Shown here in pieces: positions 34,129 through 41,825 of a DNA stretch of 57,496 bases. The position numbers and the translations under genes are program-made. The stretch comes from Candidatus Aminicenantota bacterium (GTDB lineage Bacteria; Acidobacteriota; Aminicenantia; Aminicenantales; UBA4085): contig JAUYDS010000122.1 of the NCBI GenBank assembly GCA_030691735.1, forward strand, positions 1-57,496. Reading direction: 5' to 3'. Within the stretch, counting starts at the first letter, position 1; each line of letters opens with the position of its first letter. The notes beneath the pieces are model-generated. The model did no database searches, was not told the origin of the DNA, and saw only the letters and a list, made by a program, of their open reading frames with translations.

Positions 34129-35481
34129 CTACTTTTGCTCGTTCTTCGTCCTCAATTCTTTGATCCGCTCGGTAACGGCAGGAACGATCTTAAAGAGGTC
34201 GCCCACAATCCCATAGTGAGCGACCTCGAAAATGGGGGCCTGCTTATCGCGGTTGATGGCGATGATCACATCCGAACTCTGCATGCCCACAAGGTGCTGA
34301 ATGGCGCCGCTGATACCGCAGGCAATGTAAATCTTGGGCCGGACGGTCTTGCCGGTCTGACCCACTTGACGATCCTGAGGCATCCAGCCGGCCTCGACCG
34401 CGCTGCGTGAAGATCCGACCACACCCCCCAGTTCATCAGCGAGCGCTTGGAGGATTTTAAAATTCTCCTTGGACATCATCCCGCGGCCTCCGGAAACAAT
34501 CACCTCGGCCGCGGCGACATCCACGTCTTGTCCATGCTTGCTGTCATCGATCAACTCGAGCATTTTGACCGCGATATCTTCTTCTTCGATAGCCGGGGAT
34601 TCACGGATGACCATCCCGGTGCGCGAAGAGTCCTTTGCGGGCAGGGTCATGACGTGCGGTCTTACGGTGGACATCTGCGGCCGTGTTCTCTCCGTCAAAA
34701 TCGTGGCCATGATATTGCCGCCGAAGGCCGGGCGGGTTTGAAGTAAAAATCCCCGGTCGTCGATATCCAGCCCGGTGCAGTCCGCGGTCAATCCGGTGGC
34801 GAGGTCGGTGGCCACGGCCCCGGCCAGATCCCTTCCCAAGCCGGTAGCGCCCACGAGTATGATCTCCGGCTTGAATTTGCGCACAAGATGACAAATGGCT
34901 TTATAGTATGGCTCAGTGCGATAGTGACGAAATACGGGAGCATCGATCAGATAGGTTTTGGTTGCGCCATAGGCGAAGGCTTCCTGGCACAGGTCTTCCA
35001 CGCCGTGGCCGATGATCACGGCACACAGCTCGACGCCCAGGGTCTTGCTCAGATTGGCCCCGGCCCCCAATAGCTCCCAGGATACGATGGCGGGTTTCCC
35101 ATCGGTCTGCTCGACATAAACCCAAACGCCCGAGTACTCCTTGAATTTCGCCGCCGCCTTGGTCTCTACTTCAACGGTTCGTCCTTCAGCCGCCCCAGGA
35201 GCCGCCGCAGCCGCCTCCTTCCTGGCCAATTCCCATTCCTCCAGTTGCTTCAATTGTTCGGGGGTGAAGAACATCTCGAGGGCGTCGACAGGGCAGACCT
35301 TGAGACACCTCTGGCAACCCGTGCACTTTTCGAGATCAATGATAGGTTCGCCGATATCGTTCATGATGATCGCCAGCGGCTTGCATTCGACCTCACAGCG
35401 CGCGCCGCAAGCGATGCACTTTTTGGGGATGAGCCTGGCGAATCCTAAGGGTTTCCTGATTTTCTTTTTCTTTTCTTCCAT
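34129..35481 (-). CDS. etfA: Electron transfer flavoprotein alpha subunit with N-terminal ferredoxin domain
   Basis: 450 residues, about 120 longer than plain EtfA because of an N-terminal two-cluster ferredoxin: C22IACGARCEVEC33 (unusual C-x2-C-x3-C-x3-C spacing) and C53TGCQRCLKVCP. A charged Ala/Glu linker (about 80-105) joins it to the Etf alpha domain. The C-terminal FAD site is intact: GGRGM, GSSRSAVEAGWMPQDRQVGQTGKTV, ACGISGAIQH and AINRDKQAPIFEVAHYGIVGD. It lies between etfB and the DUF224 gene in one transcription unit. Confidence 0.93.
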   Translation of the reverse strand: MEEKKKKIRKPLGFARLIPKKCIACGARCEVECKPLAIIMNDIGEPIIDLEKCTGCQRCLKVCPVDALEMFFTPEQLKQLEEWELARKEAAAAAPGAAEGRTVEVETKAAAKFKEYSGVWVYVEQTDGKPAIVSWELLGAGANLSKTLGVELCAVIIGHGVEDLCQEAFAYGATKTYLIDAPVFRHYRTEPYYKAICHLVRKFKPEIILVGATGLGRDLAGAVATDLATGLTADCTGLDIDDRGFLLQTRPAFGGNIMATILTERTRPQMSTVRPHVMTLPAKDSSRTGMVIRESPAIEEEDIAVKMLELIDDSKHGQDVDVAAAEVIVSGGRGMMSKENFKILQALADELGGVVGSSRSAVEAGWMPQDRQVGQTGKTVRPKIYIACGISGAIQHLVGMQSSDVIIAINRDKQAPIFEVAHYGIVGDLFKIVPAVTERIKELRTKNEQK

Positions 35482-35499
35482 GGTTCAGCCTCGCGCCTT

Positions 35500-36312
35500 T
35501 TAGACGGCCAGAATATCCTTCTGAATCAACGTGTCGATTAACAAGTGGGCGGCTTCCTTGGGCATATTCGCTCCGTCGCCCAATATCTCCCCCTTGGCTC
35601 TTTGGGGCGAAAAAATCTTGCGCACCAAAGTCGGTGAACCCTTTAGCCCGACCAGCTCCTCGGGCAGATTCATGAACTTGTTATCCCAAATCGAGACATC
35701 GGTAATCTCGGACTTCAACCGCATGGGCACCGTCGGATAGCGGGGCCTGTTGATCTCTCTGACCACCGCGATCATGGCGGGCAAGGGGGCCTCAACGATC
35801 TCGTGCCTCCCCTCCAGCTTGCGCCTGACTTTGACCTTCTTGGCTTTTAAGTCGACGTTCAATATTTGATCGACCAAAGTGAGCTGTGAATAATTCAAGC
35901 GGGTCGCGATTCCGGGCCCGACCTGGGCCGTATCTCCATCGATCGTCTGTTTGCCGCAAATGACCATGGCCACCTCTTCCTCTTGGGCCAGCCGCTTGAT
36001 GGCTTCCGCTAAGACAAAGCTCGTGGCCAGGGTGTCGGCTCCGCCATAAACACGATCGCTCAATAAGACGGCCCGGTCCGTCCCCAGCGCCAAGGCCTTT
36101 CTCAAGGTCACGACGGTGTTCGGCGGCCCCATCGAAATAACAACCGCTCGAAATCCGTACTTGTCCTTGAGCCTAAGGCTTTCTTCCAGCGCATTGGTAT
36201 CATAGGGGTTGGCGATGAACGGTACGCCCTCTCTGATCAGGGTGCCGGTGTCCGGATCGATCTTAACCTGGGTCGTATCAGGAACTTGTTTGACACAAGC
36301 GATAACTAGCAC
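35500..36312 (-). CDS. etfB: Electron transfer flavoprotein beta subunit
   Basis: 270 residues from a GTG with AAAGGAGGG about 8 nt upstream. CVKQVPDTTQVKIDPDTGTL is the standard EtfB start, NPYDTNALEESLRLKD and ICGKQTIDGDTAQVGPGIA bind AMP or FAD. It is the first gene of the etfB-etfA-DUF224 unit. Whether this Etf bifurcates or only transfers electrons cannot be settled from the sequence; the DUF224 partner favours quinone-linked transfer from acyl-CoA dehydrogenases, none of which is in the window. Confidence 0.93.
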   Translation of the reverse strand: MLVIACVKQVPDTTQVKIDPDTGTLIREGVPFIANPYDTNALEESLRLKDKYGFRAVVISMGPPNTVVTLRKALALGTDRAVLLSDRVYGGADTLATSFVLAEAIKRLAQEEEVAMVICGKQTIDGDTAQVGPGIATRLNYSQLTLVDQILNVDLKAKKVKVRRKLEGRHEIVEAPLPAMIAVVREINRPRYPTVPMRLKSEITDVSIWDNKFMNLPEELVGLKGSPTLVRKIFSPQRAKGEILGDGANMPKEAAHLLIDTLIQKDILAV

Positions 36313-36367
36313 GATCGTGTCCCTCCTTTATAAAATACTATTAGGTGCCCCCGTTGAAACCGGCCGC

Positions 36368-36432
36368 CAATTTTACCTGTATCCACGACAAGTCCGCCGC
36401 CGCATTTGAATAGACTTCATTAGGTAAAATTG
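36368..36432. promoter_or_regulatory. 11-bp inverted repeat upstream of etfB
   Basis: CAATTTTACCT (36368-36378) is the exact reverse complement of AGGTAAAATTG (36422-36432), 43 nt apart, within 120 nt upstream of etfB. It could be a pair of operator half-sites or a looped operator. The surrounding 681-nt gap (36313-36993) has no intact gene. Confidence 0.4.
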
Positions 36433-36562
36433 CTCAGGATTCGCCAGAAGGCCGCTTTTCCTTCCCGATAGCAATACCTCGGGGAGAAAGCGATTATATG
36501 ATTATACAAGTTATTTATACTACACAAGGCGAGGGCGCGTTGTCAATGCTCCGGACGGACTT

Positions 36563-36685
36563 TTGTTATCTAAAATTGGGTACCGGCCGGAAGTCGTCTA
36601 TGTCAGATCTTTTCCGATGTTATACAGCCTCTATGGGGACTCGTGGTACAAGGAATTGCTGAAAAAAATCGGATTTGAAAAATAG
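36563..36685 (+). pseudogene. Possible C-terminal remnant of a TPR/regulatory protein
   Basis: An open stretch ends YRPEVVYVRSFPMLYSLYG then DSWYKELLKKIGFEK and a TAG at 36683-36685. The D..YKELLKK.G.. ending is common in large TPR-containing signalling proteins of acidobacteria-like genomes. There is no start, ribosome site or upstream coding sequence, so it looks like a leftover gene end. Confidence 0.3.
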
Positions 36686-36708
36686 CCTGAAAGCAATTTG
36701 GTGATTGC

Positions 36709-36728
36709 GTTGACTATCACCGAAATTA
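36709..36728 (+). repeat. Dispersed 20-bp repeat, copy 4
   Basis: GTTGACTATCACCGAAATTA, one mismatch from the consensus. Confidence 0.5.
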
Positions 36729-36923
36729 CCCCTGGACATGGGCTTTATCGACGGCGATCACTTTGAAGGAGAAAATATTAAGGGCATGAACAGCCGGGAT
36801 TTCAGGAGCGCGTTCGCCGTCCGGTATGCGGCCGCCCTTGCCTGTGACGATGATGGCAGGAGAAGAATGAACAGCGTAGTGACAAAGAATTTTTCAGAGC
36901 CCGTAACTTATAGATTATGAGAA

Positions 36924-36952
36924 AGATTTATTTTTCAACTGTCGAAAATAAG
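36924..36952 (+). repeat. 29-bp direct repeat, right copy bracketing the etf operon
   Basis: Second copy of 31951-31979, 4973 bases further on, ending one base before the -35 region of argR. Confidence 0.85.
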
Positions 36953-36953
36953 C

Positions 36954-36986
36954 TTGACAACGTCATCCTCTTCTGTATAATTATAC
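36954..36986 (+). promoter_or_regulatory. argR promoter with overlapping palindromic operator
   Basis: A perfect -35 TTGACA (36954-36959), 16-nt spacer and perfect -10 TATAAT (36976-36981). The 12-bp palindrome GTATAATTATAC (36975-36986) overlaps the -10, and A/T-rich near-palindromes continue to the ATG, as expected for an autoregulated ArgR box. The -10 ends 12 nt before the ATG with no Shine-Dalgarno between. Confidence 0.75.
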
Positions 36987-36993
36987 CAATATT

Positions 36994-37458
36994 ATGAATA
37001 TTTATACAAAAGAAAAACGGCGTCAGATCCTTCGCGAGATCGTTTCCAATCACGGCATCGGGGATCAGCATCACCTCCAGACGGAGCTCGCCCGCCGAGG
37101 GATCGATACGACCCAGGCCACCATTTCGCGCGACCTTCACGACATGGGTTATGTCAAGGTCCAACTGGACCATGGAGCTTATCGCTATGACCTTTTCGAA
37201 AAAACCGCGGAGGACTCCGTCTGGCGCCGGCTGAAGATCCTTTTCAAGAACTTCGTCATCGGCGTCAAGAGCACGCAGAACCTGCTTTTGGTCAAGACCT
37301 CGCCCGGGAACGCCAACGGCGTGGCCAGCCTCATCGACGGCCTCCGGCGAGAGGAGATCCTGGGGACGATCGCCGGCGACGACACGATCCTGATCGTCAT
37401 GGATACGAAAGAGAACTGCGAATCGGTCGAGAAGAGCCTGCGAGAGCTCCTGGACTAG
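36994..37458 (+). CDS. argR: Arginine repressor
   Basis: 154 residues, normal ArgR length. The N-terminal winged helix has [20 protein letters not shown] and [18 protein letters not shown] (recognition helix, SRDL). The C-terminal oligomerisation/arginine domain has [16 protein letters not shown] and [12 protein letters not shown], the arginine-binding GDDT motif. It is immediately upstream of argG-argH and probably controls them and itself. The start ATG lies so close to the promoter that translation is likely leaderless. Confidence 0.95.
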   Translation: MNIYTKEKRRQILREIVSNHGIGDQHHLQTELARRGIDTTQATISRDLHDMGYVKVQLDHGAYRYDLFEKTAEDSVWRRLKILFKNFVIGVKSTQNLLLVKTSPGNANGVASLIDGLRREEILGTIAGDDTILIVMDTKENCESVEKSLRELLD

Positions 37459-37517
37459 GTCCCGGCAGCTCTCTCCCAGTTTTCGATCCTCTCTCTCTTC
37501 AGAACAAAGGAGCCGAC

Positions 37518-38771
37518 ATGGATAAAGTCGTATTGGCTTATTCCGGAGGATTAGATACTTCCATCATCCTGAAATGGCTCGTCGAAAAAGGCTATGTCGT
37601 CATCGCCTATGTGGCCGACGTCGGTCAGGACGAGGACCTGACGGTCATCCGCGAGAAAGCCCTGAAAACCGGAGCGTCCAAGGTCTATATCGAAGATCTG
37701 AAGCGCGAGCTGGTCACGGATTACGTTTTCCCCGCCGTCAAAGCGAACGCCATCTATGAGGGGCGCTACATGCTGGGGACGGCCCTCGCCCGTCCCCTGA
37801 TCGCCAAGCGCCAGATTGAAATCGCCCATCGGGAACAGGCACCCTGCGTCGCCCATGGCGCCACGGGGAAAGGCAACGACCAGGTCCGCTTCGAGCTGAC
37901 CTACTACGCTCTCGATCCGAAGATCCGGGTGATCTCGCCCTGGAAGAACGAGGACTTCCTGTCCGAGTTCCAGGGCCGTTCGGACATGATCGCCTATGCG
38001 AAAAAGCACGGGATCGAGATCAAGGCGTCGATGGACATGCCCTACAGCGAAGACGCCAATCTGATCCACATCAGCCACGAATCGGGAATCCTCGAGGACC
38101 CCCGGCTGACGCCGGACGATCACGTCTTCTCCAGAACAAAAAGCCCCAAGGACGCCCCCGACGAAGAGACGCGGATCGAGATCCATTTCAAGGATGGGAT
38201 CCCGGTCAAAGTTGTCGATCCCGCGAAGGGAATCGAGGAAACCGACCCCTACGAGCTCTACCGATATCTGAACTCGCTTGGCGAGGAGAATGGGATCGGA
38301 CGCGTCGATATGGTCGAAAACCGGTTCGTCGGGATCAAGAGCCGCGGCGTTTACGAATCCCCGGGGATCACCATTCTTCGGACGGCCCATATGGACATCG
38401 AAGGGATCGCCATGGACCGAGAGGTCATGCGGCTCCGCGACATGTTGACGCCGAAGTTCTCCGAGATCATTTATAACGGATTCTGGTTCTCGCCCGAGAT
38501 GGATTTCCTCATGGCCGCCGTCAACAAGAGCCAAGAGGTCATCGACGGCATCGTCCGCCTGTCCCTCTATAAAGGCAACGTCACCGTCCTCGGCCGGGAA
38601 TCTCACAGTTCCCTCTACGACAAGGATCTCTCGAGCATGGACATCGAGGGCGGTTTCAACCAGCAGGATTCGGAAGGGTTCATCAATATCCACGCGATCC
38701 GGCTCAAGGCCCACAACGCGATCATGACCAAGCAGGGCAAGAAGGTCACGGATTTCATGAAGAACGGCTGA
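37518..38771 (+). CDS. argG: Argininosuccinate synthase
   Basis: 417 residues. [12 protein letters not shown] is the PP-loop for ATP, and [30 protein letters not shown] and the tetramer-forming C-terminus are all present. It joins citrulline and aspartate with ATP cleavage to give argininosuccinate. AAAGGAG lies 7 nt before the ATG. Its stop overlaps the argH start (TGATG). Confidence 0.97.
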   Translation: MDKVVLAYSGGLDTSIILKWLVEKGYVVIAYVADVGQDEDLTVIREKALKTGASKVYIEDLKRELVTDYVFPAVKANAIYEGRYMLGTALARPLIAKRQIEIAHREQAPCVAHGATGKGNDQVRFELTYYALDPKIRVISPWKNEDFLSEFQGRSDMIAYAKKHGIEIKASMDMPYSEDANLIHISHESGILEDPRLTPDDHVFSRTKSPKDAPDEETRIEIHFKDGIPVKVVDPAKGIEETDPYELYRYLNSLGEENGIGRVDMVENRFVGIKSRGVYESPGITILRTAHMDIEGIAMDREVMRLRDMLTPKFSEIIYNGFWFSPEMDFLMAAVNKSQEVIDGIVRLSLYKGNVTVLGRESHSSLYDKDLSSMDIEGGFNQQDSEGFINIHAIRLKAHNAIMTKQGKKVTDFMKNG

Positions 38772-40138
38772 TGAAGGTCTGGGAGCGAAGGTTCAAAGGC
38801 CGCCGGGAGGATCCCCGGCTGGAAGCGTTCAATGCCTCCATACGCGAGGACGCCTTCCTGGCCAGCGCGGAGATCGCATCCTCGAAGGCTTATGCCAAGG
38901 CGTTGCGGCGGGCGAAGGTCCTAACGGCTGAGGAACTGTCGAAGATCACCTCGGGCTTGGCGAAGGTCATCAAGCGGATCGAGGCCGGCGCAGACCTCGG
39001 GTCCTTCGAAGACATCCACTCCGCCGTAGAGCTCATGCTGATCGAGGAGATCGGCGAAACGGGGAAGAAGCTCCATACGGGCCGAAGCCGGAACGAACAG
39101 GTCGTCACCGATGAACGGCTCTTTCTGAAGAGGGAGATTCCCCGCCTGCTCGAGTCATTGAGGGCATGTCAGCGCGCCGTGATCCGTCTCGCTGAGGAGT
39201 ACCCCGATATCATCATGCCGGGATATACGCACCTTCAACAGGCGCAGTATGTCCTCTTCTCTCATTACATCATGTCGATCTTCTGGCCGCTCGAAAGGGC
39301 CAAGAGCCGGCTCCGGGACTCTTTCCAGAGGATCGACGTTCTGCCGCTCGGAACGGGCGCGCTGGCCGGCACGACGGCTCCCCTGGACCGGAAATTTCTG
39401 GCTGAGATCCTGGGCTTCGCCGCCATCTCGGAAAACTCCATGGACGCCGTCGCTGACCGGAGCTTCATCCTGGAGACGCTCTCGGCGCTGTCGCTATTGC
39501 TGCTCGACCTGAGCCGCTTCGCCGAGGACTTCGTCATCTTCGCCAGCCGCGAGTTCGGCTTCCTCGTCCTAGACGAGGCCATCGCCACATCGAGCAGTTT
39601 GATGCCGCAAAAAAAGAACCCGGATTTCTTCGAACTCATTCGGGCCGGCGCGGGTCATTTGTTCGGGCACTTCAGCCGTCTGTTCATCACGGTCAAGGGC
39701 TTGCCGTCGACTTACAATAAGGACCTTCAGGAAGATAAGGTCCCTCTGCGGGAGGGCTTGGAGGATACGGCCCGCATCCTCGAGGTCTTCCGGATCACGC
39801 TGAACAAGATCCGGCCGAATCGAAAGGAAATCGAGAGGAAAGCGGAGCCTTTCCTCGTCGCCACCGATCTGGCCGATTACTTGGCCGGAAAAGGCGTTCC
39901 ATTCCGGGAAGCCCACGGAGTCGTCGGGGAGATCGTCGGCTACGCGGAAAAGAAAAGGAAAGCCCTGAACGCGCTGACGCTGCGGGAATTCCGCGCTTTC
40001 CATCCTCTGATCGGGGATGATGTTCGGGCAATCTTCGACCCGGCCCGGTCGATCAGGCTCAAAAAGACGAGCGGATCGACCCACCCCGACCGGGTGAAGG
40101 ACCAGATCAGGAAAGCCAAGACCCTCTGCCTGAAATAA
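38771..40138 (+). CDS. argH: Argininosuccinate lyase
   Basis: 455 residues. TGRSRNEQVVTDERL, MPGYTHLQQAQYVLFSHY and the signature SSSLMPQKKNPDFFELIR (catalytic Ser in the flexible loop) are intact. It cleaves argininosuccinate to arginine and fumarate, the last step of arginine synthesis. Overlaps argG by one base, so the two are coupled. The final part (FDPARSIRLKKTSGSTHPDRVKDQI) is the usual C-terminus. Confidence 0.97.
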   Translation: MKVWERRFKGRREDPRLEAFNASIREDAFLASAEIASSKAYAKALRRAKVLTAEELSKITSGLAKVIKRIEAGADLGSFEDIHSAVELMLIEEIGETGKKLHTGRSRNEQVVTDERLFLKREIPRLLESLRACQRAVIRLAEEYPDIIMPGYTHLQQAQYVLFSHYIMSIFWPLERAKSRLRDSFQRIDVLPLGTGALAGTTAPLDRKFLAEILGFAAISENSMDAVADRSFILETLSALSLLLLDLSRFAEDFVIFASREFGFLVLDEAIATSSSLMPQKKNPDFFELIRAGAGHLFGHFSRLFITVKGLPSTYNKDLQEDKVPLREGLEDTARILEVFRITLNKIRPNRKEIERKAEPFLVATDLADYLAGKGVPFREAHGVVGEIVGYAEKKRKALNALTLREFRAFHPLIGDDVRAIFDPARSIRLKKTSGSTHPDRVKDQIRKAKTLCLK

Positions 40139-40189
40139 ACGAAGGTCCCCGCGACAAGCACGGGAAGACAAATAAGGCTTCCCCGCGGT

Positions 40190-41626
40190 TCAATAATTCC
40201 TGTTGAACCGCCGGAGGATCTCCTCCGCCCCGACCTGCGGGTCGAGCCACGTCGCGTCCGGGATCTGGAACCAACGGGCGTTCAGCCTCCGACGTGCAAC
40301 GCGATGGATGTTTAAAAGGTGGCTTGTCGTGATGTTGTCGGTGAAGATGTTCCCGGCCTGGGTCCCGCAGCTCAGGGTCAATGACGGCGTCAGCGTGTTG
40401 AAAGTCCCCCCGATCGCGCCCTGGGTCGCCGGCGTGTTGATGCAGATCCGCCCCGCCGATAGATGTTCGATGAATTTCTTGATCACCTTCTCGTCGTTGG
40501 CGAAGAGGCTGACCGTGTGGCCCCGGCCGCCCAGGGCATTGAGCTTGACGCAGATCTCGAGAGCCTTACGCACGGTGGGGACCTCGTAATAGGTCAGGAT
40601 CGTCGTTAGGATCTCATGGGACAGCGGATAATCCGGTCCCACCCCCTCGCACGGCGCAAGGAGCAGCTTCGTCCCGGCCGGGACGCGGAAGCCCGCCCGT
40701 TTCGCCACGAACGCCGCCGGTTTGCCGACGATATCCGCCTTCATGAGGTGGTTGGTGGAATCGAAGGCGATCGCCCCCAATTTTTCGGCCTGGGCCGGCG
40801 AACAGAAATAGCATCCCCGCTCCTCGAGGAGCGGCTTGAGCCGCCGGGCCACGTTCCGCTCTACGACCAGCGCTTGTTCCGAAGCGCAGACCGTCCCGTT
40901 ATCGAAGGTCTTGGACAGGACGATCGAATCGGCGGCCAAGGCGAGATCGGCCGAGGCGTCCACGAATGCCGGCACGTTCCCCGGCCCGATCCCGATCACG
41001 GGCTTGCCGGAGCCGTAGGCCTCCTTGACGATCTGGCGCGTACCGGTGGCGATGATGAGCGACAGGTCGCGGTGGCGCATGATGTGCCACAGGTAATCCG
41101 GGTGCTTTTTGGTGAGCCATTGCAGGCAATGTTCCGGCGCGCCGGCCTTGAGCGCGGCTTTATAGAGGACCTCCGCGGCGCCGAGCGAGCACTTCCGAGA
41201 CGACCCGTGGGGACTGAAGATCAGGGGATTGCGCGTCTTCATGGCGATAAGGGTCTTGAAGATCGTCGTCGAGGTCGGGTTGGTCAAGGGGGTCATGGCC
41301 AGGATGGGCCCGTGGGGCTGGGCGATCTCGGCGATCCCCCGGACCGGGTCCTCGGAGATGATCCCGACCGTCTTTTGGTTTTTAATGTTCTCGTAGACGA
41401 GAAGGCTGGCCCAGACGTTCTTGATGACCTTGTGTTCGAGGCGGCCTGTCCCCGTCTCTTCGAAGGCCTGCCGGGCGAACTCGATCCGGTTATCGTAGCC
41501 GGCCTTGAAGACGGCGTGAACGATCCGGTCCACGGCCTCCTGGTCGAAGCCCTTGAAGGCGTTGGCCGCGGACATGGACCGAGCCAATAGTTCGTTGGCG
41601 TAATCCTGGTAAGCCGACGTCGTCAT
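40190..41626 (-). CDS. Acylating aldehyde dehydrogenase (EutE/AdhE-N type)
   Basis: 478 residues, aldehyde dehydrogenase fold. GIAEIAQPHGPILAMTPLTNPTST and FSPHGSSRKCS bind NAD and CoA as in the acetylating group. The catalytic Cys is in SKTFDNGTVCASEQALVV, the string typical of EutE/AdhE N-termini. It lacks the AdhE alcohol-dehydrogenase half, so it is a stand-alone acyl-CoA reductase/aldehyde dehydrogenase. No microcompartment shell genes are nearby. The substrate (acetaldehyde, propionaldehyde or other) is not decided. It lies convergent to argH. Confidence 0.88.
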   Translation of the reverse strand: MTTSAYQDYANELLARSMSAANAFKGFDQEAVDRIVHAVFKAGYDNRIEFARQAFEETGTGRLEHKVIKNVWASLLVYENIKNQKTVGIISEDPVRGIAEIAQPHGPILAMTPLTNPTSTTIFKTLIAMKTRNPLIFSPHGSSRKCSLGAAEVLYKAALKAGAPEHCLQWLTKKHPDYLWHIMRHRDLSLIIATGTRQIVKEAYGSGKPVIGIGPGNVPAFVDASADLALAADSIVLSKTFDNGTVCASEQALVVERNVARRLKPLLEERGCYFCSPAQAEKLGAIAFDSTNHLMKADIVGKPAAFVAKRAGFRVPAGTKLLLAPCEGVGPDYPLSHEILTTILTYYEVPTVRKALEICVKLNALGGRGHTVSLFANDEKVIKKFIEHLSAGRICINTPATQGAIGGTFNTLTPSLTLSCGTQAGNIFTDNITTSHLLNIHRVARRRLNARWFQIPDATWLDPQVGAEEILRRFNRNY

Positions 41627-41825
41627 TTCTTTTCTCCTTCTCCGGGACGCGCTTCATAATGATATGGATGAAAGCTGGGTTTCATGCGCCCGGGACCGAT
41701 GGAGAAACGGCGCGTCGGACAACGCTTACAGGATCTTATCTATACCACAGCGGCGCCCGGCTGTAAATTGGGTTTTCGACCTGATCTCAAGAAAGAGAGT
41801 CCGCGGCGGGCGGCCGCACCCCGCC

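Noticed and set aside
36738..36920. A 60-codon plus-strand ORF upstream of argR
   Set aside because: No ribosome site, no family resemblance, contains repeat-flanking low-complexity sequence.
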